Below the pieces are notes generated by a model that made no database searches, had not been told where the DNA came from, and worked only from the letters and a program-made list of their open reading frames with translations. The position numbers and the translations under genes are program-made. From Bacteroidota bacterium (lineage in GTDB: Bacteria; Bacteroidota; Bacteroidia; Bacteroidales; Porphyromonadaceae), in assembly GCA_023395395.1 (NCBI GenBank), contig JAEWZH010000007.1, positions 1 to 59,574 of the forward strand: DNA of 59,574 nucleotides. The letters run 5' to 3'. Positions 17,053-25,767 of the stretch are shown one piece after another (positions within the stretch are counted from its first letter, which is position 1; each line of letters begins with the position of its first letter).

Positions 17053-18504
17053 ATGGAGATCCGTAACGTCAGAATCAGTGACGCTGAATTTCAGAGAGAG
17101 AGAGAAGAGGTACTAAAACAATGGCCTACCGGTGCAAGTGTAAACTTTGAGGAGGCAGTAGAGTACCAAAAGGGAATCGCAAAGTCTAAGCGCTTTGATG
17201 AGAAGCTACAAAAAGCTGATCAAGAGGGTGTCACTCTTATCCAGCCACGTGCAGGTGTAGCTCTTTATGATCAGCACATCAAGCTACTCCAATATTTAGA
17301 GCGTGAGGGCGAGGCTGATCTTCTTCCTTCTACCGTAGATAGCTATACTCGTCTCAATAGATATACTGAGGCTGAGAATGGTATTGAGAAGAGTAAAGAG
17401 AGCGGTCGCTCAATGCTAAATGGTTTCCCAATCGTTAATTACGGTGTGGATATCTGTCGTACAGTAACTTCTTCACTAAAAAATCCAGTACAAGTACGCC
17501 ACGGTACCCCTGATGCTCGTCTTCTCACCGAAATCTCTATTGCTGGTGGTTTCACTTCATACGAGGGCGGTGGTATTTCGTATAACATCCCCTACTCTAA
17601 GGATTACTCACTCGCAAAGACCATCAAGTATTGGCAGTACACAGATAGACTTGTAGGTATGTATGCTGAGGCAGGAGTAAATATCAATCGTGAGCCATTT
17701 GGGCCACTGACTGGTACGCTCATTCCTGCGTGTATCTCCAATTCGGTCGCCATCATTGAGGCACTCCTTGCAGCCACTCAAGGGGTAAAGGATGTGACCG
17801 TAGGATACGGTCAGTGTGGTAACCTGATTCAAGATGTGGCAGCTATCCGTTCTTTGAAAAAACAGACCATTGAGTACTTGGCTAAGTATGGCTATAGTGA
17901 TGTAAAGGTTACTACTGTATTCCACCAGTGGATGGGTGGTTTTCCACAAGACGAAGCAAAGGCGTTTGGTGTGATCTCTTGGGGTTCTGCTGCTGCCGCA
18001 CTTGCAAAGGCGACTAAGGTAATCGTTAAGACTCCTCACGAAGCAATGGGTGTCCCTACCATGGAAGCAAATGCCGCTGGTCTACGTGCGACTAAGCAGG
18101 TTATTTCTATGCTTCGTGACCAAGACTTTACCAATATTCCTGCTGTACTTGCGGAGGCGGATATTATTGAGATGGAGGTCAATCAAATCATGGACAAGGT
18201 ATTTGAGCTCGGAAAGGGAGATCTTGCCCAAGGTGTAATTGCAGCCTTTGAGTCAGGGGTACTTGATATCCCATTCGCTCCTAGCAAATACAACGCTGGT
18301 AAGGTAATGCCTGCTCGTGATAATAGCGGAGCAGTACGTATCCTAGACGCTGGTAACCTACCATTTAGCCAAGATATCCTTGACTTCCACCGTACCAAGC
18401 TTGAGGAGCGTGCTAAGGCAGAAAATCGTACAGTGAGCTTCCAGATGGTAATCGACGATGTATATGCGATTAGCAAAGGCTTCCTCGTAGGTCGCAAACA
18501 ATAA
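17053..18504 (+). CDS. glmE: Glutamate mutase epsilon (catalytic) subunit
   Basis: This is the large subunit of glutamate mutase, a TIM barrel that binds glutamate and the adenosyl moiety. Its length of 483 residues equals that of C. cochlearium GlmE. Conserved segments include IQPRAGVALYDQHIKLLQYL, VRHGTPDARLL, the active-site stretch EGGGISYNIPYSKD, FGPLTGTLIPACISNS and TVFHQWMGGFPQDE. It forms a heterotetramer with GlmS. The gene is downstream of glmL by 43 bases. Confidence 0.97.
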   Translation: MEIRNVRISDAEFQREREEVLKQWPTGASVNFEEAVEYQKGIAKSKRFDEKLQKADQEGVTLIQPRAGVALYDQHIKLLQYLEREGEADLLPSTVDSYTRLNRYTEAENGIEKSKESGRSMLNGFPIVNYGVDICRTVTSSLKNPVQVRHGTPDARLLTEISIAGGFTSYEGGGISYNIPYSKDYSLAKTIKYWQYTDRLVGMYAEAGVNINREPFGPLTGTLIPACISNSVAIIEALLAATQGVKDVTVGYGQCGNLIQDVAAIRSLKKQTIEYLAKYGYSDVKVTTVFHQWMGGFPQDEAKAFGVISWGSAAAALAKATKVIVKTPHEAMGVPTMEANAAGLRATKQVISMLRDQDFTNIPAVLAEADIIEMEVNQIMDKVFELGKGDLAQGVIAAFESGVLDIPFAPSKYNAGKVMPARDNSGAVRILDAGNLPFSQDILDFHRTKLEERAKAENRTVSFQMVIDDVYAISKGFLVGRKQ

Positions 18505-18546
18505 TTTGAATAGAACAAACACACATATAATTTTATATCATCAGTT

Positions 18547-19791
18547 ATGAAAATCAAGAAGGTGGTATGCGCAGCTGGCAAGACAGGATTTTACTTTGAT
18601 GACCAGCGTGCTATTAAGAGAGGTGCAGTAAGCGATGGTGCTTTTTACTCAGGTGAGACCGTTACTGATGGTTTTACCAGCGTTCGCCAAGCTGGAGAGT
18701 CTATCTCTATACTCTTTGTACTAGAGGACGGGCAGATTGCTCACGGAGATTGTGCAGCAGTACAGTATTCCGGAGCTGGTGGTCGTGATCCTCTATTCCT
18801 TGCAAAGAACTTCATCCCCGTGATTCTAAAGGAGATTGCACCAATGTATGAAGGCAAGGATATCACTACTTTCCGCGAGATGGCAGACAAAGTAGATAAG
18901 TTTGTGCGCCCTGAGACCGGCAAGCAATTTCATACTGCTATTCGTTATGGTGTTACTCAGGCGTGCCTTGATGCAGTAGCCAAGAGTCAGCATAAATTGA
19001 TGGCTCAGGTGATTGCTGATGAATACAACACTGAAATCTCCAATACAATGGTGCCTATCTTCACCCAGTCCGGCGACGATAGATATACCAATGCCGACAA
19101 GATGATTATGAAAGAGGCTGAAGTACTTCCACATGCTCTCTTCAATCACGTAGAGCAGAAGACAGGTCTCAAGGGAGAGAAACTACTTGCTTATGTAGAG
19201 TGGCTACGCAATCGTGTGCTTGAGAAGCGCAATCGTGATAGCTACAATCCTATCTTCCACATCGATGTTTATGGTACACTCGGTGTCGTATTTGACAATG
19301 ATTCTGAAAAGATTGCTGAATACATTGGCACTCTAGCTGAAGCCGCTAAGCCATTCCATCTGCGTATCGAAGGACCAGTAGATGTGGAGGAGAAGTGGGC
19401 GCAGATACAGGCACTTCACGATATCCGTCAGCACATGGATGCTAAGGGTATCAATGCTGAGATTGTGGCTGATGAGTGGTGTAATACCCTTGAAGATATC
19501 ATAGACTTCTCAAAGGACAAGGCTGGTCACATGGCTCAGATCAAGACTCCAGACCTTGGCGGCATCAATAATACTATTGAGGCAGTATTATACTGCAAGC
19601 AACACGATATGGGTGCCTACCTAGGTGGTACTTGTAACGAAACCAATCGCTCTGCTGAAATTTGTGCACACATAGCTATGGCTACTCAGCCTAAGCAGAT
19701 GCTTGCCAAACCAGGTATGGGTGTAGACGAAGGCTACATGCTTGTATTCAATGAGATGAGTAGAATCCTTGCGCTCAAGGACGTCATCTAA
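18547..19791 (+). CDS. mal: Methylaspartate ammonia-lyase
   Basis: This enolase-superfamily enzyme deaminates 3-methylaspartate to mesaconate. The residues line up with the C. tetanomorphum enzyme at a constant offset of two. The catalytic base is Lys333 in QIKTPDLGG and the partner is His196 in PHALFNH. The Mg ligands are Asp240 (FHIDVYG), Glu275 (RIEGP) and Asp309 (VADEW). The reference positions (331, 194, 238, 273, 307) are recalled from the literature. Length 414 fits the family. Confidence 0.97.
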   Translation: MKIKKVVCAAGKTGFYFDDQRAIKRGAVSDGAFYSGETVTDGFTSVRQAGESISILFVLEDGQIAHGDCAAVQYSGAGGRDPLFLAKNFIPVILKEIAPMYEGKDITTFREMADKVDKFVRPETGKQFHTAIRYGVTQACLDAVAKSQHKLMAQVIADEYNTEISNTMVPIFTQSGDDRYTNADKMIMKEAEVLPHALFNHVEQKTGLKGEKLLAYVEWLRNRVLEKRNRDSYNPIFHIDVYGTLGVVFDNDSEKIAEYIGTLAEAAKPFHLRIEGPVDVEEKWAQIQALHDIRQHMDAKGINAEIVADEWCNTLEDIIDFSKDKAGHMAQIKTPDLGGINNTIEAVLYCKQHDMGAYLGGTCNETNRSAEICAHIAMATQPKQMLAKPGMGVDEGYMLVFNEMSRILALKDVI

Positions 19792-19813
19792 CTATATAGA
19801 GAAAGGAAGAGAA

Positions 19814-21190
19814 ATGGAAGAGATAAGAGTACTATCCCCTACTGCAATCCTCGGTTATGGCTTCCCTATGGAGTCTTTTGAGGAAGGGATGAAGCGCAAC
19901 CCACATGTGATAGCAGTGGATGCTGGTTCGACCGATCCGGGTCCATACTATCTTGGTGCTGGTATCTCATTTACAGATCGCAACTCGGTAAAGAGAGATC
20001 TTGAGATTATGATTCCAGCTGCAATTAAGGCTGGTATCCCTGTAATTATCGGCACCTCCGGTGGTTCGGGTGGTCGTCCCCACGTAGAGATTAATCGTAA
20101 GATTATTGAGGAGATTGCTGAGGCTAAGGGTCTAACCTTCAAGTATGCTGAGATTAGTTCAGAATTTGACAAGGAACTTGTACGCAAGTACTTTAAGGAG
20201 GGTAAGATCACTCCCCTTGCTCCAGCTCCTGAGCTTAAGGAAGAGGATATTGATGAGTCAGTACGTATCGTAGCCCAGATGGGCGAAGAACCCTTTATCG
20301 AAGCACTTGATAATGGAGCTCAGGTAATTCTAGCAGGGCGTGCGTATGACCCAACCGTATTCTCAGCACTAGCTATCTCTAAGGGTTACCCTAAGGGACT
20401 TGCTATCCACATGGGAAAGATTCTAGAATGTGCTGCTATTGCTGCACTTCCTGGGAGCGGTAGTGATTGTATGTTTGGGTATCTTCGTCACGATCATTTC
20501 GAGCTCGAAACTCTTTCTCCAGCACGCAAATGCACTACCCTATCTATTGCAGCTCATACACTGTACGAGAAGTCTAATCCATACATCCTTCCTGGACCTG
20601 GTGGGCAACTCAACCTGCACAATACTACTTTCGAGCAGATTGCAGACAATAGGGTACGTGTAGCCGGGACTGTATTTGAGCCCACCGATGGTTACTTTGT
20701 AAAACTAGAGGGAGTCCGTCGTGTAGGTTACCGTACTATATCCTGCGCTGGTGTCACCGATCCTATCTTTATCAGCAAAGTAGATGAGATTACTGAGGCA
20801 GTACGCGCTCGTGTAGACAATAATTTCAAGGACTATGGTATGAGCGACTACTTCCTAGACTTCAAAGTCTATGGCAAGGGTGGTGTAATGGCGATGTTTC
20901 CAGGGGTAACCACTGACACTGGCAATGAGCTATTGATTATCATCGAAGCTGTAGGTGCTACTCAGCAGGAGGCAGATACCATCTGTAGCTTTGCCCGCAG
21001 TACTATGCTGCACTTTGGTTATGAGGGTCGTATCTCCACTGCCGGTAATCTCGCATTTCCATTCTCCCCATCTGATGCGCACATGGGAGAAGTATTTGAG
21101 TTCAACGTCTATCACTTGATGAAGGTGGAGAGCCCTACCGAGCTTTTCCCAATTACCTATCGTCAGTTTACTAATGGACAGGCAAAGTAA
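19814..21190 (+). CDS. DUF1446 (AtuA-like) protein of unknown function
   Basis: This is a predicted cytoplasmic 458-residue protein of the AtuA/DUF1446 family. That family is named from acyclic-terpene catabolism but its chemistry is not established. Visible segments are AVDAGSTDPGPYYLGAG, IIGTSGGSGGRPHVE and ILAGRAYDPTVFSALAI. Further on are HMGKILECAAIAALPGSGSDCMFG and a C-terminal FPITYRQF. The open frame begins inside mal at 19769, but ATG 19814, 22 bases after mal, gives the family-like N-terminus. It is paired with a DUF4387 gene 18 bases downstream. The operon suggests a role in mesaconate or citramalate metabolism, or as an accessory to B12 enzymes; this is inference. Confidence 0.8.
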   Translation: MEEIRVLSPTAILGYGFPMESFEEGMKRNPHVIAVDAGSTDPGPYYLGAGISFTDRNSVKRDLEIMIPAAIKAGIPVIIGTSGGSGGRPHVEINRKIIEEIAEAKGLTFKYAEISSEFDKELVRKYFKEGKITPLAPAPELKEEDIDESVRIVAQMGEEPFIEALDNGAQVILAGRAYDPTVFSALAISKGYPKGLAIHMGKILECAAIAALPGSGSDCMFGYLRHDHFELETLSPARKCTTLSIAAHTLYEKSNPYILPGPGGQLNLHNTTFEQIADNRVRVAGTVFEPTDGYFVKLEGVRRVGYRTISCAGVTDPIFISKVDEITEAVRARVDNNFKDYGMSDYFLDFKVYGKGGVMAMFPGVTTDTGNELLIIIEAVGATQQEADTICSFARSTMLHFGYEGRISTAGNLAFPFSPSDAHMGEVFEFNVYHLMKVESPTELFPITYRQFTNGQAK

Positions 21191-21208
21191 AGAAAGGAGT
21201 AAAGCGAT

Positions 21209-21529
21209 ATGAAAACATACAAGCTAGTCGATATGGCTTCTGTGATTAGGAGCAAAAATTCTGGTCCATACGAGCTTACTTTCGACATCATCTTTAAGAC
21301 ATTTGACGGTTACAACTTCTTTAAGGAACACAAGCCAATCGATGCAGCTACCGTGGCAAAACTCTATGGCATCCCGGAAGAAAACGTACTTCACGTCATC
21401 TACTTTGATCCTGCAAAAGCAGTCAAGGCTACGATTAAGCGCCCTATTCCAAGCGGTGCTCTCGGAGAGACTGATGTATATGGAGCCCAACAACATGCGC
21501 CATTAATGAGTTTTACATTCGATGCATAG
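21209..21529 (+). CDS. DUF4387 protein, partner of DUF1446
   Basis: This is a 106-residue cytoplasmic protein of the DUF4387 family (KTYKLVDMASVIRSKNSGPYELTFDIIF, then PIPSGALGETDVYGAQQHAPL). DUF4387 often sits next to DUF1446, sometimes fused to it, so the two probably form one enzyme or complex. The conserved SKNSGP and GETDVYGAQQHAPL segments could be ligand-binding. Its last eight bases overlap the start of the next gene, implying coupled expression. The function is unknown. Confidence 0.8.
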   Translation: MKTYKLVDMASVIRSKNSGPYELTFDIIFKTFDGYNFFKEHKPIDAATVAKLYGIPEENVLHVIYFDPAKAVKATIKRPIPSGALGETDVYGAQQHAPLMSFTFDA

Positions 21530-22505
21530 CCAGATCGGAGCAAAGCCTAAGAGATTCCAAGAACTCTGGGTCTCTACTCAATATTATGCCCCCCGAGGAA
21601 AGGAGAGACTCCTTTCTCTCGGGGAGCAATTGGCTCATCATCACCTGAGCTTTACTGATAGACTTATCGGCTTTATCGGTGATTCGGGGAGTGGTAAAAG
21701 TTCACTCATCAAGGGCATATTTCCGGGGCTGGAGCTAGCAAATGACGACGATGTGCTTGATCCTCGAAAGATTATGCAGGTGCGCCAAGGCATGGACAAT
21801 CTTCGAGAGGCATCGACCTACCATATCGATATGCGTTTTCAGACAGCTTTCACTCAGATGTATGAGATTGTCGATTTTGTTCAGGAAGCTTTAGAGAAAG
21901 GCAAACGTATTGTCGTAGAGCACTTCAATCTCCTCAATCAAGCACTCGGGCGTAATGCCGATTTACTATTTGCAATAGGCGAGGAGATAATCGTTACTCG
22001 CCCATCAATCTTCGGCCCTCAACCTCAGATATTGTACGACATCGTACATGAGTCACTCAAGTATCGAAAGATGGCACACTCTGCAGAAGAAGTAACTGCT
22101 CATGCTTTAGAAAGTCTCTTCGGGATAGATATGTCTGAATACTATAGTGCCGATGTGCCGAAAGGTTTTGTTCTGAAGTTCAACGAGAATCCCCAGCTCT
22201 GTAGAGAGGATCTTGACAGACTGGATCAAAGAATTCATGAACTGATACTCGAGGATATTTCTATAGATTACTACGATGAACATCATATCAAGTTGGGTGA
22301 TGAGATCAAACCTTGCAATGGACCTCGAATCCATGTCCGTTCGACTGGACAGATAGAAAACTTCTCCTTGCACAAAGAGCTGATTTACGACAAAAGATAT
22401 GATGCCTTTTGCTTGGTTGGTCTTCTGGATAACCATCCAAAAAGCCACGAACAACTCAACAATAGAAACTCCTTCTATTTTATTAAAAAAATGTATGACA
22501 TCTAA
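21522..22505 (+). CDS. P-loop NTPase/kinase-like protein in the glutamate operon
   Basis: I do not recognise the exact family. The 327-residue product has a Walker A motif GDSGSGKS at residues 53-60, and DDDVLD plus VVEHFN later could supply acidic catalytic residues, as in uridine-kinase-like or chaperone P-loop proteins. The C-terminal about 100 residues (DISIDYYDEHHIKLGDEIKPCNGPR, then VRSTGQIENFSL) look like a separate domain, perhaps related to a synthetase accessory domain, which I cannot confirm. The ATG lies within the DUF4387 stop region (overlap of eight bases), and the gene runs into the mesaconase alpha gene. Tight embedding argues for a pathway role, such as activation or repair. 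Confidence 0.7.
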   Translation: MHSQIGAKPKRFQELWVSTQYYAPRGKERLLSLGEQLAHHHLSFTDRLIGFIGDSGSGKSSLIKGIFPGLELANDDDVLDPRKIMQVRQGMDNLREASTYHIDMRFQTAFTQMYEIVDFVQEALEKGKRIVVEHFNLLNQALGRNADLLFAIGEEIIVTRPSIFGPQPQILYDIVHESLKYRKMAHSAEEVTAHALESLFGIDMSEYYSADVPKGFVLKFNENPQLCREDLDRLDQRIHELILEDISIDYYDEHHIKLGDEIKPCNGPRIHVRSTGQIENFSLHKELIYDKRYDAFCLVGLLDNHPKSHEQLNNRNSFYFIKKMYDI

Positions 22506-22509
22506 AGCC

Positions 22510-23352
22510 ATGAGAGAAATAGATGTGCATGAGATCACTAAGTTAGTCTCAAAACTTTGTATTGATGCCTGCTACTACATGACCCCTGATATTCATGCCA
22601 AATTGACCGCTCAGCGTATTATTGAGAAGTCTCCCCTTGGCAAGGATATACTAGGGACTTTATTGGAAAATAGTGAAATCGCTCGATCCCAGCAGAAGCC
22701 CCTATGTCAGGATACTGGAATGACGGTCGTATTCGTAAAGCTAGGACAAGATGTACACATTACTGGAGGACTACTCGAAGACGCTATCAATGCAGGTGTA
22801 CGAGAGGGCTATGAGAAAGGTTATCTTCGTAAGTCCGTAGTCAATGATCCTATTTTTCGTGAAAATACCAAGGACAACACTCCAGCTGTAATACATTACA
22901 ATATTGTCCCTGGAGATAAAATTGAGATTGAAGTCTCTCCAAAAGGTTTTGGGAGTGAAAATAAGAGCCAACTCAAGATGCTTACCCCAAGCCAAGGAGT
23001 TGAAGGCGTCAAGGACTTCGTAGTGCAAGTTGTTTCAGAGGCTGGTGCCAATCCTTGCCCTCCAATCATCGTAGGCGTTGGTATTGGTGGCACGATGGAG
23101 AAGTGTGCTTACTATGCCAAAGAAGCTCTCCTTCGCCCAGTCGGAGAACACAACTCTGCGCCACATCTCCGTGAGATTGAGGAAGAGCTACTAGAGCGTA
23201 TCAACAAATTAGGTATTGGTCCAGCAGGTTTCGGTGGTGTCACCACTGCTCTTGCTGTCAATGTCGTAGCAGGTGCTACCCATATTGCAGGTCTGCCTGT
23301 GGCGGTCAATATTGGTTGCCATGCTACTCGCCATGCACATGGTATTATCTAA
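22510..23352 (+). CDS. Class I fumarase-type hydro-lyase alpha subunit (probable mesaconase)
   Basis: This is the alpha subunit of a two-subunit [4Fe-4S] hydro-lyase of the class I fumarase/tartrate dehydratase family. In this operon it most likely hydrates mesaconate to (S)-citramalate. Features include KPLCQDTG with a likely cluster-ligand Cys66, a Gly-rich GVGIGGTMEKCAYYAKEALL segment and IGPAGFGGVTTALAVN. The open frame starts at 22399 inside the preceding gene. ATG 22510, four bases past its stop, gives a family-sized 280 residues; ATG 22495 is possible. Fumarate activity is an alternative or additional role. Confidence 0.9.
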   Translation: MREIDVHEITKLVSKLCIDACYYMTPDIHAKLTAQRIIEKSPLGKDILGTLLENSEIARSQQKPLCQDTGMTVVFVKLGQDVHITGGLLEDAINAGVREGYEKGYLRKSVVNDPIFRENTKDNTPAVIHYNIVPGDKIEIEVSPKGFGSENKSQLKMLTPSQGVEGVKDFVVQVVSEAGANPCPPIIVGVGIGGTMEKCAYYAKEALLRPVGEHNSAPHLREIEEELLERINKLGIGPAGFGGVTTALAVNVVAGATHIAGLPVAVNIGCHATRHAHGII

Positions 23353-23381
23353 AGAGATAATGTATTTCTTAATTGATTGTC

Positions 23382-23933
23382 ATGGAAAAAAGAATGATTA
23401 CACCACCATTGACCGATGAAGTAATTCGTACGCTTCATGCTGGCGATATGGTCTATATTACCGGGATTATCTACACCGCGCGTGATGCCGCCCACTTACG
23501 CTTGGTACAAATGCTCGATCGAGGAGAGGAGATGCCATTTGACTTTGAGGGACAGATTGTGTATTATGCGGGGCCCGCCCCAGCTAAGCCGGGTGAACCA
23601 ATTGGCTCAGTAGGTCCTACTACTGCTGGCCGAATGGATCTATACTCCCCTACGCTTATGAAGAAGGGGCTAAAGTCTATGATTGGTAAAGGACTCAGAA
23701 GCAAAGAAGTAATTGATACCCTAAAAAGCGAGACTGGAGTCTATTTCGCTGCAATCGGTGGTGCTGCTGCCCTCATGGGACAACGTGTAAAGGAGGCAGA
23801 GGTCATCGCTTTTGAAGACCTAGGTCCTGAAGCCATCCGTCGCCTAAGAGTCGAAGAATTGCCCGTAATTGTAGCGATTGACCACGAGGGGAATAATGCC
23901 TACGAAAAAGGGCGATCGGAATTTGCTGAATAA
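23382..23933 (+). CDS. Class I fumarase-type hydro-lyase beta subunit (probable mesaconase)
   Basis: This is the beta subunit that pairs with the upstream alpha subunit. The 183-residue product shows the family segments LTDEVIRTLHAGDMVYITGIIYTARDAAH, YYAGPAP, GPTTAGRMD and YFAAIGGAAALMGQRVK. The starting ATG at 23382 is 29 bases after the alpha stop; a near-start extension to 23373 would need TTG. It is the last gene before a spacer of about 200 bases, so the core operon probably ends here, although no strong terminator is seen. Confidence 0.9.
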   Translation: MEKRMITPPLTDEVIRTLHAGDMVYITGIIYTARDAAHLRLVQMLDRGEEMPFDFEGQIVYYAGPAPAKPGEPIGSVGPTTAGRMDLYSPTLMKKGLKSMIGKGLRSKEVIDTLKSETGVYFAAIGGAAALMGQRVKEAEVIAFEDLGPEAIRRLRVEELPVIVAIDHEGNNAYEKGRSEFAE

Positions 23934-24076
23934 TACAGTTTAACTCAATATCAGACAAGATATTATTGCCTATTTTATGTGGTCAAGATAAAGAAGAAAG
24001 AGGAAACTTGCCAAGTCGAAATGGCAGATTAAATAATATCTATCCCCAAAAGTAGGTATAGATTGGAGAATATTGG

Positions 24077-24084
24077 TATATTTG
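24077..24084 (+). promoter_or_regulatory. Predicted -7 element for the ferredoxin gene
   Basis: TATATTTG matches TAnnTTTG, 56 bases upstream of the ferredoxin ATG. Confidence 0.5.
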
Positions 24085-24140
24085 CCCTTGAATGAGAGTT
24101 ACGATAGTATCCATTTAAGACGTAAAAAAGATTTAGAATT

Positions 24141-24308
24141 ATGGCACACATCATTCACGACACTTGTATCGCATGTGGCACTTGTATCGACGAGTGTCCG
24201 ACTGAGTCTATCTCTGAGGGCGATATCTATGTAATCAACCCAGATACTTGCATTGATTGCGGTAACTGCGCTGAAGTTTGTCCTACTGACTCTATCGAGG
24301 CACTATAA
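24141..24308 (+). CDS. 2[4Fe-4S] bacterial ferredoxin
   Basis: This is a small electron carrier of 55 residues. Two CxxCxxCxxxCP motifs bind two [4Fe-4S] clusters: C9, C12, C15, C19 and C37, C40, C43, C47, followed by PT. It is the classic clostridial-type ferredoxin used by pyruvate:ferredoxin oxidoreductase and related enzymes. It has its own -7 element at 24077-24084 and a strong terminator immediately after. Its place next to the glutamate-fermentation operon fits a role in oxidising pyruvate from citramalate, but the partner oxidoreductase is not in the window. Confidence 0.95.
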   Translation: MAHIIHDTCIACGTCIDECPTESISEGDIYVINPDTCIDCGNCAEVCPTDSIEAL

Positions 24309-24332
24309 GTAAGGGCTGCTAAAAAAAGAAAA

Positions 24333-24369
24333 AGAGCCGAGCTAGTTTTTTCTAGCTCGGCTCTTTTTA
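24333..24369. terminator. Terminator after ferredoxin, shared with radA
   Basis: AGAGCCGAGCTAG (24333-24345) pairs perfectly with CTAGCTCGGCTCT (24352-24364) around a T-rich loop. It is preceded by A residues and followed by TTTTT, so it can act on both the ferredoxin and the convergent radA transcript. Confidence 0.9.
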
Positions 24370-24384
24370 TATACGGGAAGTAAC

Positions 24385-25767
24385 TTAATCTCTAAATAAC
24401 ACTCTGAAAACCTCTGTTATTTGGGTTACGGGTATTAACTTAATAGAAATCTTATCCATTTCTAAGCCATAGAGATTATCAGACGGTAATATCATCGCTT
24501 TGAAGCCTACCTTCTCTGCCTCGCTAATCCTCTGTGCAATGCGAGATACGGAACGTACTTCTCCACTCAATCCCACTTCTCCTGTAACGCACACCTCACG
24601 AGAAATAGGTACATCAAGGTTGCTAGAGAGGATAGCGACGAGTATCGCAAGATCCAATGCTGGATCTTGGATGTTTAGACCACCAGCGACATTGAGAAAT
24701 ACATCTTTTTGGATTAGCTTAAAGCCAGCTCGTTTCTCTAGCACTGCCAATAACATATTGGTGCGTCGGACATCAATACCAGTAGAAGAACGCTGAGGAG
24801 TCCCATATACCGCTGAACTCACTAGTGCTTGGACTTCTACTAAGAGAGGGCGAATTCCCTCCATCGTGACACCTACGCAGCCACCGGAAAGATTAGTTTT
24901 GCTTCCCGACAAGAGCATCTCGGATGGATTAGTGACCTGTCTGAGACCACTACTCTTCATTTCATAAAGACCTATCTCTGCTGTATTTCCAAACCTATTC
25001 TTAATCGCCCTAAGAATTCGATATTGATGATTTTGGTCTCCCTCAAAACGAATAACGGTATCTACTAAGTGCTCCAAGACCTTCGGTCCTGCAATACTAC
25101 CTTCCTTAGTGATGTGCCCCACCAAAATGATAGGTATCTCATACTCTTTGGAGAAAGCAAGCAAGGCAGCAGCACACTCTCGCACCTGGGAAAGCGAACC
25201 CGCAGATGCCTCACTCTTGGAAGTCTGAACCGTCTGTATGGAGTCGATTACTAAGAGATCAGGCATGATGTCAAGAGTTGTCTCCATAATCGTCTCTAAC
25301 TGTGTTTCACCATACAACAAGCAGTGAGCAACAGCGTCTGCATCTGTCAAACGTTCGGCACGTAGCCTAATTTGCCCCACACTCTCCTCTCCACTGACAT
25401 AAAGTGTCCTGAGGTCTGGATTGCGGACAACGCTCTGGAGGATTAGGGTACTCTTGCCAATTCCAGGCTCACCTCCAATCAAGACTAGTGAACCTTTAAC
25501 TAATCCGCCTCCTAGTACTCTATTGAGTTCGCCATCCTTCAAATCCATCCGAGGTGCGGCATCACCAGCTACCTCACTAAGAGGAACCGGAGATTTATCC
25601 AGAAGTTTCACATCCTTTCGGATGCGAATTCCTGGTTCTTCAGTCTTTACTCTATACTCCTTGAGAGTATTCCACGCTCCACAAGATGGACATTTTCCAG
25701 CCCACTTGAGAAAGTCTGAACCACATTCAGTGCAAAGCCAAACAAGTTTATCTCTCGCCACCCTCAA
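24385..25767 (-). CDS. radA: DNA repair protein RadA (Sms)
   Basis: This is a RecA-like ATPase involved in recombination intermediate processing and branch migration. It has an N-terminal C4 zinc finger (C12, C15, C26, C29), Walker A GGEPGIGKST at 98-107, the RadA-specific KNRFG at 256-260, and a C-terminal Lon-like domain (GGLNIQDPALDLAIL). Length 460 is typical. Its start overlaps the stop of the upstream hydrolase gene by four bases, so it is the third gene of a translationally linked trio. Confidence 0.97.
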   Translation of the reverse strand: MRVARDKLVWLCTECGSDFLKWAGKCPSCGAWNTLKEYRVKTEEPGIRIRKDVKLLDKSPVPLSEVAGDAAPRMDLKDGELNRVLGGGLVKGSLVLIGGEPGIGKSTLILQSVVRNPDLRTLYVSGEESVGQIRLRAERLTDADAVAHCLLYGETQLETIMETTLDIMPDLLVIDSIQTVQTSKSEASAGSLSQVRECAAALLAFSKEYEIPIILVGHITKEGSIAGPKVLEHLVDTVIRFEGDQNHQYRILRAIKNRFGNTAEIGLYEMKSSGLRQVTNPSEMLLSGSKTNLSGGCVGVTMEGIRPLLVEVQALVSSAVYGTPQRSSTGIDVRRTNMLLAVLEKRAGFKLIQKDVFLNVAGGLNIQDPALDLAILVAILSSNLDVPISREVCVTGEVGLSGEVRSVSRIAQRISEAEKVGFKAMILPSDNLYGLEMDKISIKLIPVTQITEVFRVLFRD

